Both the position numbers and the translations under genes were made by a program. A stretch of DNA of 64,000 nt from Prosthecobacter debontii (lineage in GTDB: Bacteria; Verrucomicrobiota; Verrucomicrobiia; Verrucomicrobiales; Akkermansiaceae): positions 62,001 to 126,000 of the forward strand of contig CAMAXN010000001.1 of the NCBI GenBank assembly GCA_945862245.1. The letters run 5' to 3'. Positions 16,155 to 23,663 of the stretch are shown one piece after another; the first letter of the stretch is position 1; every line of letters begins with the position of its first letter. The notes beneath the pieces were generated by a model. That model had not been told where the DNA came from and made no database searches. It saw only the letters and a list, made by a program, of their open reading frames with translations.

Positions 16155-16229
16155 ATGATGGAGAAAATAGCAGTGGAGCTGTATCGAAAAAAAACACCTA
16201 AAACATTTTAAAATAAATGTAAGAAATAC

Positions 16230-16258
16230 TTGACGCACCCTGTAATTTAAGAAACAAT
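16230..16258 (+). promoter_or_regulatory. Sigma70-type promoter of tRNA-Gly
   Basis: TTGACG (16230-16235) and AACAAT (16253-16258) are separated by 17 bases and end ten bases before the tRNA 5' end. The -35 matches five of six consensus positions and the -10 four of six. An AT-rich inverted repeat ACATTT..AAATGT lies just upstream (16203-16220). Confidence 0.55.
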
Positions 16259-16268
16259 GTAAACGAAA

Positions 16269-16342
16269 GCGGGCATAGCTTAGTGGTAAAGCGCTATCCT
16301 TCCAAGTTAGACATGCGGGTTCGATTCCCGCTGCCCGCTCCA
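16269..16342 (+). tRNA. tRNA-Gly (anticodon TCC)
   Basis: A full cloverleaf: acceptor GCGGGCA/TGCCCGC, D-arm GCTTAGTGGTAAAGC, anticodon loop CTTCCAA with anticodon TCC (reads GGA and GGG), T-arm GCGGGTTCGATTCCCGC, discriminator T and an encoded CCA. The anticodon stem CTATC/GTTAG has a T-T mismatch at the fourth pair (positions 30-40 in standard numbering), where tRNA-Gly usually has a Watson-Crick pair. Confidence 0.95.
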
Positions 16343-16377
16343 AACGCCACCAAATTTACTAACCAAACCACAATAAT

Positions 16378-16935
16378 ATGAATATCCACTCTGTCCTAAC
16401 AAGTAGAATATCGTCCATCCTTATAGCGCTCAGTTTCTCGCTGGCATCTGCCAAGGGACAGGCCATCACCGCGGCGAATGCGGCGAACGCGGTTGCTGCA
16501 ATTATAGCAAAGGGCGGCTCTCAACAGGTTATTGCCAAGGCCATCGGAGATGCGGTAAAGGCAAATCCAAAAGCCGCTGCAGCGATCACCGCAGCAGCAG
16601 TTGTTGCCGCGCCCCAGTTTGCAGCAGCAATTACCACAGCAGCTGTCACCGCAGCTCCTCAAGCAGCAGCAGCGATTACCACGGCTGCCGTCACCGCAGC
16701 TCCTCAAGCAGCAGCAGCGATCACCACGGCCGCTGTCACCGCAGCTCCTACAGCAGCAGCAGCGATCACTGCCGCTGCCGTCACTGCAGCGCCGCAAGCA
16801 GCTGCGGCGATCACAGCAGCTGCAGCTGCAGGCGTAGCAGCAGTTGTCGTTGTGCCAGCACCACCTGCGGTTGTTCCTCCCGTGATTGAACCACCCGTAG
16901 TTGTAACCACACCTAATCCGCCGCCTAACTTCTAA
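16378..16935 (+). CDS. Secreted Ala-rich protein with 15-residue tandem repeats
   Basis: A 185-aa protein of low complexity. An N-terminal signal peptide (ISSILIALSFSLASAKGQA) is followed by about 35 Ala-rich residues and then five full copies and one partial copy of a 15-residue unit, consensus PQAAAAITTAAVTAA (residues 64-153). It ends in a Pro/Val-rich tail (PAPPAVVPPVIEPPVVV). The repeat could form a regular helical or beta-solenoid-like rod, or an unstructured surface polymer; no known family is recognised. It precedes, on the same strand, the outer-membrane barrel and polysaccharide export genes, so a surface or matrix role is plausible. The minus-strand ORFs here are shadows of the repeat. 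Confidence 0.75.
   Translation: MNIHSVLTSRISSILIALSFSLASAKGQAITAANAANAVAAIIAKGGSQQVIAKAIGDAVKANPKAAAAITAAAVVAAPQFAAAITTAAVTAAPQAAAAITTAAVTAAPQAAAAITTAAVTAAPTAAAAITAAAVTAAPQAAAAITAAAAAGVAAVVVVPAPPAVVPPVIEPPVVVTTPNPPPNF
16567..16836 (+). repeat. 45-bp in-frame tandem repeat
   Basis: Six units of 45 bases (the last degenerate) encode the 15-residue repeat of the Ala-rich protein. Central copies (about 16612-16746) are almost identical at the DNA level, e.g. GCAGCTCCTCAAGCAGCAGC recurs. Because the unit is a multiple of three, gain or loss of copies changes protein length without breaking the frame. Confidence 0.85.
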
Positions 16936-16986
16936 TAAATAGGAGACAGCGAGATTCCAGTCTCTAAAAATAGTAACTCAATCACC

Positions 16987-18219
16987 ATGCTAATTATTAT
17001 GAAACGTATATTTATACCCTTGTTTTTCTTTACTTTGTCAGCGCCCTGCTATTCTGGGGGATTATATGACACGGGCGTCAAATCTGTGGAGGCATTGCCG
17101 ATCACATGGTCACTTGGTGCCGATACGATTTATGACGATAACGTTCTTGCTGGAAGCTCCACCAGCAAGGATTCGGCGCTCGCTATTAGTCCGAATGTCG
17201 GTTTGTCTTATACTAGTAAGAGCGAACGAACCGCACTTGGAATCGATGGCAATTTAGGACTCATACATTATCTTGATGCGCCGGATTTGCAGGATAAGGA
17301 TACCTATAGCCAATCGAGGATAAATAGTAATTTATACCACAGCTTTGATGAGCGTCTCACATTTAAAAGTCAGAACTACATCGCCAACGAGCTTGAGCCG
17401 GATTATGCCTATGGAATTGCTTCTTCGCGGACTGGCAAAGAGTCCTTGTCTTGGATGAGCCTAAATGCACTAGTCTACAGATGGTCTGAGAAATATTCCA
17501 CTGACACAGGGTTTAAATATAACGCAAATCGTGTAGACCTCACTGGGATAAACAATAGTGATCGAACCACGATTGAGGGATACAATCAGATTCGTTATGA
17601 TCTTTCTGAGCAATCGGTTTTGACTGCTGACTACCGCTTTCTCTCCACAACTGCTACCGGTGTCGCCTCCGATTCAACTGACCAGTTATTCTTGGTGGGT
17701 GTAGATCGTCGCTTTTCAGCAAACTCCATAGGCGTATTCAAAACAGGCCTCCAATATCGTGAAGTCGATCAAGGTGATAATGTCCTTGTGCCCTACTTAG
17801 AAATCGCTTATCAGTCTCAGGTCAACGAAAGTTTTAAATTGGGTGCATTCGTGCGCCACAGCGCCGAGGTTAATGATACGGTTCTTACGGATAATACGGG
17901 TACCTTTGAATACGATGATCGACGTGCGCTTCGGTTTGGTGCTACCTCTAGTTACTCTATTTCATCCGACTTGTCGTTTCTCTCGGGTGTAGATTTGATT
18001 TTCTCGGACTACTTAGAAGGTCGGAATGTAAACACGACCACTGTCGGACCAGACAAATATGAAACCAGCTTCAATGCTTACGTGGGAGTATCCTACAGCT
18101 TGACTGAGTTTCTCAAGGCTAGTATGTACTACAACTTTGCTCAGACAAACACCGACATAAGCGATGCACGTGAATATGTCCGTAACAGGATTTCGCTGGG
18201 CCTCACCGCGGATTTTTAA
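16987..18219 (+). CDS. Outer-membrane beta-barrel protein next to polysaccharide export genes
   Basis: A 410-aa protein with a signal peptide (RIFIPLFFFTLSAPCYSGG) followed by alternating amphipathic strands throughout (e.g. VLTADYRFLSTTATG, FKLGAFVRHSAEV, ETSFNAYVGVSYSL). It ends in a short aromatic-terminated strand (NRISLGLTADF), the C-terminal Phe being an outer-membrane insertion signal. The overall look is that of EpsL-like or BBP2-type barrels found in exopolysaccharide loci. The start may be 16987 or the ATG at 16999 (MKRIF); neither has a clear ribosome site. Codon use is more AT-rich than in flanking housekeeping genes. A terminator follows. Confidence 0.75.
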   Translation: MLIIMKRIFIPLFFFTLSAPCYSGGLYDTGVKSVEALPITWSLGADTIYDDNVLAGSSTSKDSALAISPNVGLSYTSKSERTALGIDGNLGLIHYLDAPDLQDKDTYSQSRINSNLYHSFDERLTFKSQNYIANELEPDYAYGIASSRTGKESLSWMSLNALVYRWSEKYSTDTGFKYNANRVDLTGINNSDRTTIEGYNQIRYDLSEQSVLTADYRFLSTTATGVASDSTDQLFLVGVDRRFSANSIGVFKTGLQYREVDQGDNVLVPYLEIAYQSQVNESFKLGAFVRHSAEVNDTVLTDNTGTFEYDDRRALRFGATSSYSISSDLSFLSGVDLIFSDYLEGRNVNTTTVGPDKYETSFNAYVGVSYSLTEFLKASMYYNFAQTNTDISDAREYVRNRISLGLTADF

Positions 18220-18267
18220 ACGTATACGGGTTGTTTGATTTATGAGTCAAGCGCCCACAGTCTCCAA

Positions 18268-18306
18268 GGCTCTCGTGATCTATCGCATCGCGGGAGTCTT
18301 TTATTT
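18268..18306 (+). terminator. Hairpin terminator between barrel and Wzc-like gene
   Basis: A 10-bp stem CTCTCGTGAT / ATCGCGGGAG (two G-U pairs) with a 7-base loop is followed by TCTTTTATTTATCT. It separates the barrel gene from the kinase gene, although some readthrough is possible because the T-run is interrupted. Confidence 0.65.
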
Positions 18307-18334
18307 ATCTCTTATATAGTAATTTCCTAGCTCA

Positions 18335-20494
18335 ATGTACGAAGCCCCTAAGCAAACGGAACTATCCCAGCATACTACTGATTACTTACAAGTGATCAAG
18401 AACCGTTACGGTGTGATACTGCTCACATTGTTTCTCGTGTTCATGACGTCAGCTGTCATCACATACTTGATGCCCAAAAAATTCGAAAGTTCTGCTACGA
18501 TCGAGGTGAAGCCCCGCGAGCGCACGATTGACCCTCTTGGTGGCATGATGCGGGAAAGCGGTCCGATGATGACTCCGCAATTTTTTGCCACGGAGTTCGA
18601 GAAGATAAAGAGCCGTAACTCTCTTGGAAGGATTATTAATAGCTTAGACCTTACAAGCAAGTGGTCAATGGACTATGAAATGGTTTTAAAAAAATTGAAG
18701 GCTATTGTAGATACCCAAAATATAAGAGGTACCGACCTTATTGAGATTAATGTCCGCGACGAAAGCAAGGAAGACGCGCGAGATATCGCTGCTGAGGTGG
18801 CTCTCTCATACAAGGAATATCGCAATGAACTTGAAAGCAGAACCCAAGAAAGAGGCAACAATGAGATTAGAAAAGCAGTCCGCCAACAGGAGGATAGGGT
18901 AGAAGACCGACGTAAAGTTCTATCAACAATCAGCCGTAATAAAAAGATTATCTATTACGGAGACCCTGAATTGATGAATAAAAGCGGGTTGGACGAAGAT
19001 AATGAGGCGTCATTCGCGCTTTCTCGCTATTCAGAACTGGAAACTGAGAAGTCGCAGTTGGAAACGCAGATTCAAAATCTTCTCAACTATGATAGCGAGG
19101 CTTTACTGATTTACGCGTCCGGGCTGGATCTTCCCGATAACATAATTAAAACCGTCTACCCCGAATACCTTGCATTGAAGCGGGATATCGAAGGTCTGAA
19201 GGCCAGCGGTCTTGGTGATAGGCATCCAATAGTTGTTTCTAACCAAAAGATCATTGATAGGATGAAAGATGACCTCAATGAAGGTGTGGTTAATCTCCGC
19301 ACCCGTTTGCAAGGTCAATTAGACGTGGCTGTCAAAAATTTGGAGAAAGCTATGACTAGAAAGACAGAAACGAAGGACGCCGCTCTAGAGCGCAGCTTCG
19401 ATACTTCTGACTACGTCAATGCAAAGAGAGATTTTGAAACGGATCAGGAGCTGCTCGAACAGATGAAGATCAAACTCATGACTGAGGATATCGCAGCCAG
19501 TATGCCGAATGAGTCCATTGTTATTCATGATCAGCCAGTCATTTCCAATGAGCAAGTCAGTCCGAATGTCATGCTTAATCTGGTTCTAGGTGCGGTTATT
19601 GGTCTGGTTTTCGGTATCGGCATAGCATTCTTTCTCGAGTATCTTGATACTTCGATCAAGTCCATGGAAGAAGTCGAGCTCTACCTGCAACTTCCTGTTC
19701 TAGCAGTCATTCCCCAGAATGTAGGCATTCTACACAAGCAGTTTGGGATGAGCCCCGATGCTGAGGCTTATCGAATTCTTAGGACGAACATCGAATACAA
19801 CCGCAAGAATCCCGAAGATAATGCACTTACAATAATATCAGGTTCCGCTGGTGAAGGGAAATCTACAACTCTCATCAACCTTGCCTACATTTGCGCCCAG
19901 GGAGGCTACACCACTCTGATTATCGACGCCGACCTTCGCCGCCCTACGCTGCATAAATTCTTCGACATCTCTAATAGCGTGGGACTGACCAATTATCTAA
20001 CCACAGAGATGATGCCTGAGGATGTAATCCTCCAGACGCCTGTCGATAACCTGTATTTTATGCCTTCCGGCACTCTTCCCGCAGATGCGGCGGGTATCCT
20101 CAACTCGCGGCGTATGTCTGAGCTGATACTAGAAGTCAAACAGCGCTTCGACATGGTTCTTCTGGATAGCCCGCCGATTTTGGGCATTAGCGACGCTTCG
20201 GTTTTGGTCAACGAGGTAGATCTTACCCTTATGATTATCCAGCACCGAAAACTGCCTAAACACATGCTGGTACGCGTTAAAAAAGCCGTCGAGAATGTTG
20301 GGGGCCGCCTGATTGGTGTGGTTCTCAATAATGTGAATATCTCAAGCGACGGTGCATACCAGTATTATACCAGTTACTATTCCTACTACGCTCCCGCAGA
20401 ATCCCAGATTAGGCCTGCCGTAACCTACGGCACTAACACCACCCCACAGAAAGTTTCGGCTACTTCGAAGTCAAAGGAAAAAGACTTGTATTAG
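18335..20494 (+). CDS. Wzc-like polysaccharide co-polymerase with BY-kinase domain
   Basis: A 719-aa inner-membrane protein that controls chain length and export of extracellular polysaccharide. Layout: Wzz-type N-terminus with TM1 (about residues 25-47), a long periplasmic coiled-coil region (about 60-400), TM2 (about 411-435, LVLGAVIGLVFGIGIAFFLEYL), and a cytoplasmic bacterial tyrosine kinase. The kinase has Walker A SGSAGEGKSTTLINLA (about 504), A' TLIIDADLRRP and B MVLLDSPP. A C-terminal tyrosine cluster YQYYTSYYSYY (about 675-685) is the autophosphorylation site of this family. The Wza-like gene follows 23 bp later. No glycosyltransferase, Wzx or Wzy is nearby. Confidence 0.93.
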   Translation: MYEAPKQTELSQHTTDYLQVIKNRYGVILLTLFLVFMTSAVITYLMPKKFESSATIEVKPRERTIDPLGGMMRESGPMMTPQFFATEFEKIKSRNSLGRIINSLDLTSKWSMDYEMVLKKLKAIVDTQNIRGTDLIEINVRDESKEDARDIAAEVALSYKEYRNELESRTQERGNNEIRKAVRQQEDRVEDRRKVLSTISRNKKIIYYGDPELMNKSGLDEDNEASFALSRYSELETEKSQLETQIQNLLNYDSEALLIYASGLDLPDNIIKTVYPEYLALKRDIEGLKASGLGDRHPIVVSNQKIIDRMKDDLNEGVVNLRTRLQGQLDVAVKNLEKAMTRKTETKDAALERSFDTSDYVNAKRDFETDQELLEQMKIKLMTEDIAASMPNESIVIHDQPVISNEQVSPNVMLNLVLGAVIGLVFGIGIAFFLEYLDTSIKSMEEVELYLQLPVLAVIPQNVGILHKQFGMSPDAEAYRILRTNIEYNRKNPEDNALTIISGSAGEGKSTTLINLAYICAQGGYTTLIIDADLRRPTLHKFFDISNSVGLTNYLTTEMMPEDVILQTPVDNLYFMPSGTLPADAAGILNSRRMSELILEVKQRFDMVLLDSPPILGISDASVLVNEVDLTLMIIQHRKLPKHMLVRVKKAVENVGGRLIGVVLNNVNISSDGAYQYYTSYYSYYAPAESQIRPAVTYGTNTTPQKVSATSKSKEKDLY

Positions 20495-20517
20495 AGAAAA
20501 GCCGCTAAAAAATACTA

Positions 20518-21108
20518 ATGACCAACAAATTTATGAAATACTCAATTATTAAATCTTTGGGCACATGCTTGCTGGCATTTCTTGTTCTCTTCTGCCCTGT
20601 GTTTTCTCAAATTCAGCAGGGGACCGCCTTGCAGATTACGATCCAAGGGGTTCCAAAAGAAGAGCAAACTACGATCAACGGAATGTATCCTGTTTCCGAG
20701 AGCGGCACGATTAACTTGCCATACGTCGGCACCATGCGTGCTGCTGGTCTTAGCCCAGAAGTATTGGCCAGTTCGATCCAGACTGCATATAAAGAGGCTC
20801 AGATATACAATAATCCTACGATTCAGGTTATTTGGACTGCAGAAGGAGCAGGAGTGAGAGAGCAGGTCGTTCATGTGGGTGGTTACGTCAGAAAACCAGG
20901 ACCAGTGCAATTCCAAAGAAACCTCACCATCTGGCAAGCAGTCCAAGCGGCAGGTGGTGCTTCGGAATTTGGAAGCCTAAAGCGTGTCAAGTTATATAGG
21001 GCAGGCAAAATACAAACCTATGATATTGATAACGTCGAATTTAAGCAAATTCGCATGCAGCCAGACGATACGCTGGAAGTGCCAGAGAAAAATCTTTTTG
21101 GAGGCTGA
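20518..21108 (+). CDS. Wza-like polysaccharide export protein (Poly_export plus SLBB)
   Basis: A 196-aa exported protein. After a signal peptide (SLGTCLLAFLVLFCPVFSQ) comes a polysaccharide-export domain (TINGMYPVSESGTINLPYVGTMRAAGLSPEVLASSIQTAYKEA) and one SLBB domain (VHVGGYVRKPGPVQFQRNLTIWQAVQAAGGASEFGSLKRVKLYR). It lacks the Cys lipobox of E. coli Wza and is about half its length, a form common outside the enterobacteria. It is the second gene of the kinase/export pair and would form the outer-membrane export channel or its periplasmic neck. Confidence 0.9.
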   Translation: MTNKFMKYSIIKSLGTCLLAFLVLFCPVFSQIQQGTALQITIQGVPKEEQTTINGMYPVSESGTINLPYVGTMRAAGLSPEVLASSIQTAYKEAQIYNNPTIQVIWTAEGAGVREQVVHVGGYVRKPGPVQFQRNLTIWQAVQAAGGASEFGSLKRVKLYRAGKIQTYDIDNVEFKQIRMQPDDTLEVPEKNLFGG

Positions 21109-21158
21109 TCATTTGCTCTCATCAGCAGCGTATTTCACGAAAGGTATTGGTTATTGGT

Positions 21159-21836
21159 ATGAAAAATTATGCCATTTGTCTGTTTTTATCTCTTTCATTG
21201 TTTTGTCAGGTTCGTGGCAGGGAAATTTTACCCGAGCATTTGATTCAAGACCTCGGATCTACGGAATTCACCAGTAGAGAAAAAGCGCACGCAGAATTGC
21301 TAATATGGGCTCTGAAGCATACGCAGGCAGCTACATCTGAGTTTCTCAGGTTATACCGGGAAGATGATGACCCAGAGGTTAGAAAACGGTCCCGGGAAAT
21401 TCTAAAGGAGCTGGCCAATGCCGATTACCTTTCGGATGGGCAAGGTTACCTAGGTATACTGATGCAAGAGCAACCTCTCGAGGTGGGGCCTGATGGCAAA
21501 GCGATGTTTGGCATCAGGATACTTGATGTGATGGAGGGGAGTCCTGCGGAGCAAGCAGATTTTAGGGTTGGTGATGTGATTATTTCACTCGATGGCAAAG
21601 GGTGGGGAGAATTCGGAGCCGTGACGGCGTTCAGCCAATCCGTTGCCGCCAAGAAACCGTTGGCAGAGGTAATCCTGATGATCCGGAAGGCTAAGGGAGA
21701 GCCTTTCCGTGTCAGTGTGAAGCTGGGAAAACGGCCAATACAAGATCTGCAATTCGGAGGCGACCTCGGCCAGCTTGAGCAGCAGGCAAAGGAGCGGCAT
21801 TTCAAGGAATGGCTCAGGAAATTTCAGGAAGATTGA
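21159..21836 (+). CDS. Secreted PDZ-domain protein with HEAT-like N-terminus
   Basis: A 225-aa protein with a signal peptide (MKNYAICLFLSLSLFCQVRG), a helical stretch with a HEAT-like flavour (DDDPEVRKRSREILKELANA), and a PDZ domain (YLGILMQEQ..., VMEGSPAEQADFRVGDVIISLDGKGWGEFGAV). No protease domain is present. I start at the second Met (21159), which begins the signal peptide; the track starts four codons earlier. It follows the export gene on the same strand by about 50 bp, so it may belong to that set. The partner of the PDZ domain is unknown. Confidence 0.8.
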   Translation: MKNYAICLFLSLSLFCQVRGREILPEHLIQDLGSTEFTSREKAHAELLIWALKHTQAATSEFLRLYREDDDPEVRKRSREILKELANADYLSDGQGYLGILMQEQPLEVGPDGKAMFGIRILDVMEGSPAEQADFRVGDVIISLDGKGWGEFGAVTAFSQSVAAKKPLAEVILMIRKAKGEPFRVSVKLGKRPIQDLQFGGDLGQLEQQAKERHFKEWLRKFQED

Positions 21837-22415
21837 TTAGATTTGGCTTTCTCCTGCAGCGCGGTTCCGTTCATCGCTGTCAATTTCCCTCCACTTGCCA
21901 GTGACTAGTGATGGGTCCGAAAAGTTACCGATCCCGATGCGGATAAGTCTTAAGGTCGGATGTCCGATGGCGGCTGTCATACGCCTGACCTGACGGTTCT
22001 TCCCTTCCGTAAGAGTGATTCGTATCCAGGTATCGGGGACTTCTTTTCGAAAGCGGACCGGGGGTTCGCGGGGAGGGATCTCCGGACGTTGGCAAAGGAT
22101 TGAGGCCTCGCACGGCAAGCAGCGATGCCCACGGATGATGATGGAGCCTTCGCTAAGGATTTGCATTGCCTCAGGCTTCGGAATGCCTTCCACCTGTACG
22201 AAGTAGGTGCGGGGGTGTGCGTGCCTAGGATTCAGCAGTTTATAATTAAGCCCGGGTTCATCGGAAAGCAAGAGCAAGCCTTCCGAGTCCATATCCAGTC
22301 GACCGAGTGGATAAACTTTTTTGGGAAATCCGAAGTCTGCCAGTGTGCGCTGTTGGGGCCAATCGGGTGTGAATTGGCAAAGAACCCCGTAGGGCTTATG
22401 GAAAGCAATAACCAT
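21837..22415 (-). CDS. RsuA/RluE-family pseudouridine synthase
   Basis: A 192-aa synthase with MVIAFHKPYGVLCQF at the N-terminus, the catalytic VYPLGRLDMDSEGLLLLS and the C-terminal ITLTEGKNRQVRRMTAAIGHPTLRLIRIGIG. The lack of an S4 domain and the short length match RluE, which modifies 23S rRNA. I start at ATG 22415 instead of the track's TTG 22436. It is convergent with the PDZ gene, whose stop directly abuts its own with no spacer. Confidence 0.9.
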   Translation of the reverse strand: MVIAFHKPYGVLCQFTPDWPQQRTLADFGFPKKVYPLGRLDMDSEGLLLLSDEPGLNYKLLNPRHAHPRTYFVQVEGIPKPEAMQILSEGSIIIRGHRCLPCEASILCQRPEIPPREPPVRFRKEVPDTWIRITLTEGKNRQVRRMTAAIGHPTLRLIRIGIGNFSDPSLVTGKWREIDSDERNRAAGESQI

Positions 22416-22501
22416 AGGGAAATGATACGGACGCAATGTATGCGAAGGAAAAAGGCACCGACGATGAATTCGCCGAAGCCTAGGGGGAATCCTATTTGTT
22501 T

Positions 22502-22822
22502 CTAGGCGAGAGCAAGGAGCTTCGATTTGAGCTGATCCATGGTTACATTCGCACCAACGATTTGATCCTTCACCTCGCCGTTCTTGAAGAAGAGAAGCAG
22601 GGGGATAGACCGAACATTGTATTTCACGGCCAGTTCGCTGGCGTCATCGACATTCACCTTTGCTATCTTCGCTTGGCCTTCTATCTCGTTAGAGAGTTGG
22701 TCAAGGATAGGACCGATCATTTTGCAGGGGCCACACCACTCTGCCCAGAAATCAACCAGCACAGGTTGGTCGGAGTCGATCACTTCGGATTGGAAATTTG
22801 CTTGGGTAACGTTTATCGCCAT
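22502..22822 (-). CDS. trxA: Thioredoxin
   Basis: A 106-aa cytosolic disulfide reductase with the canonical active site FWAEWCGPCKMIGP (C30, C33) and the cis-proline region VRSIPLLLFFKNG. I start at ATG 22822 (MAINVTQANF), which gives the normal thioredoxin length; the track's extra 19 residues run into the upstream spacer. A monocistronic minus-strand gene. Confidence 0.96.
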   Translation of the reverse strand: MAINVTQANFQSEVIDSDQPVLVDFWAEWCGPCKMIGPILDQLSNEIEGQAKIAKVNVDDASELAVKYNVRSIPLLLFFKNGEVKDQIVGANVTMDQLKSKLLALA

Positions 22823-22937
22823 GCATTTATTCTGAAACCCATTGAACATGACGTCAAGGGCGGGTATGAAAATCTCCACTCATCTATTCATAGGTTATGA
22901 ATGAGGAGCGGAGGGAATTGAATCCAGTAAAGAGAAG

Positions 22938-23015
22938 TTACTGAAGGTTTGCTCCGATGATAGTAAGATAGAGCACTCCGCCTGCAATCAGGGTGTTAAT
23001 TATGCCGATGATCAT
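22938..23015 (-). CDS. Putative 25-residue membrane peptide
   Basis: A short frame too small for the ORF track: MIIGIINTLIAGGVLYLTIIGANLQ, stop TAA. It is almost one continuous hydrophobic helix with a small polar end, the look of a single-pass small membrane protein. It begins 21 bp after the stop of the Pro/Ala-rich membrane protein gene on the same strand, so it could be its operon partner. No Shine-Dalgarno is visible. Coding status rests only on composition and position. Confidence 0.35.
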   Translation of the reverse strand: MIIGIINTLIAGGVLYLTIIGANLQ

Positions 23016-23036
23016 GGTTTTGTGTTGTTGGAATGA

Positions 23037-23570
23037 TTATTCGAGGAGTTGCGACCATTCGCCTTGCTTGTTGTTATCTTCGACGCCGATCCAGATACTT
23101 GAAATTTTGAATTGAATGCCAAGAACAACAAGGGCGGCGGCAAAACCAACACTAGCGAGTATTTTAGCAAACGTCTCTGCTCCAGTTTCATCATCGGGCT
23201 CTTCCTCGGAGGAGAAGGTGGGTTTCTGGGTGGCTGCGAAGCCTCCAGGACTGAGGGGCCTAGTGGGAGGAGTGATTGATACCGTGGCCTTAGGCAGTGC
23301 GATAGAGGCAGCGCCAGCCGTGGTGAAAGGTGTATTGGCGGTCCTTAGCGCGATAGTCGGTGCTCCAACTGGTGCGTTTGTGGTGGCGAGCTTAATGGTA
23401 GGCGCTCCAACCAGCGGAGCTCCTGCGGCGCGCAGTGGGACTGTTGGTGCAGGGGCCGTTGGTTGAATTGGGGTTGGGGCACCCGATGAAGAATCAAACA
23501 GCGGCAGACTTGCAGCGGCAGGAGCCGATGGAACGACGGGAGGAGTGGGTGGGGTTTCGTTTTCGCTCAT
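23037..23570 (-). CDS. Pro/Ala/Thr-rich protein with one transmembrane helix
   Basis: A 177-aa protein I do not recognise by family. Residues 1-115 are disordered and rich in Pro, Ala and Thr, with a loosely repeated GAPTIxL motif (VGAPTIKLATTNAPVGAPTIALRTA). An acidic patch (SSEEEPDDETGAE) follows, then one TM helix (about 135-153, ILASVGFAAALVVLGIQF) and a short tail. Without a signal peptide, the long N-terminus would be cytoplasmic. Pro/Ala-rich single-TM proteins of this sort occur often in Verrucomicrobia. Confidence 0.6.
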   Translation of the reverse strand: MSENETPPTPPVVPSAPAAASLPLFDSSSGAPTPIQPTAPAPTVPLRAAGAPLVGAPTIKLATTNAPVGAPTIALRTANTPFTTAGAASIALPKATVSITPPTRPLSPGGFAATQKPTFSSEEEPDDETGAETFAKILASVGFAAALVVLGIQFKISSIWIGVEDNNKQGEWSQLLE

Positions 23571-23663
23571 GCGGTTAATTTTTAGTTGATTAGAAAAGTA
23601 ACGCTAAACACCTTACTCATGTCAAACCTACAAGTTTGTATTTTTTTAGGGAACTCAAAAAGA

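Noticed and set aside
16567-16836. CRISPR array
   Set aside because: Repeats are directly adjacent with no spacers, in frame within a coding sequence, and no cas genes are present.
16396-16910. Minus-strand Cys/Arg-rich and Ala/Thr-rich ORFs over the Ala repeat
   Set aside because: Produced by the repeat read in other frames; no signal or start context.
16260-21840. Complete genomic island with att sites
   Set aside because: I could not find a repeat of the tRNA-Gly 3' end downstream, nor any integrase; kept only as a possibility in the findings.
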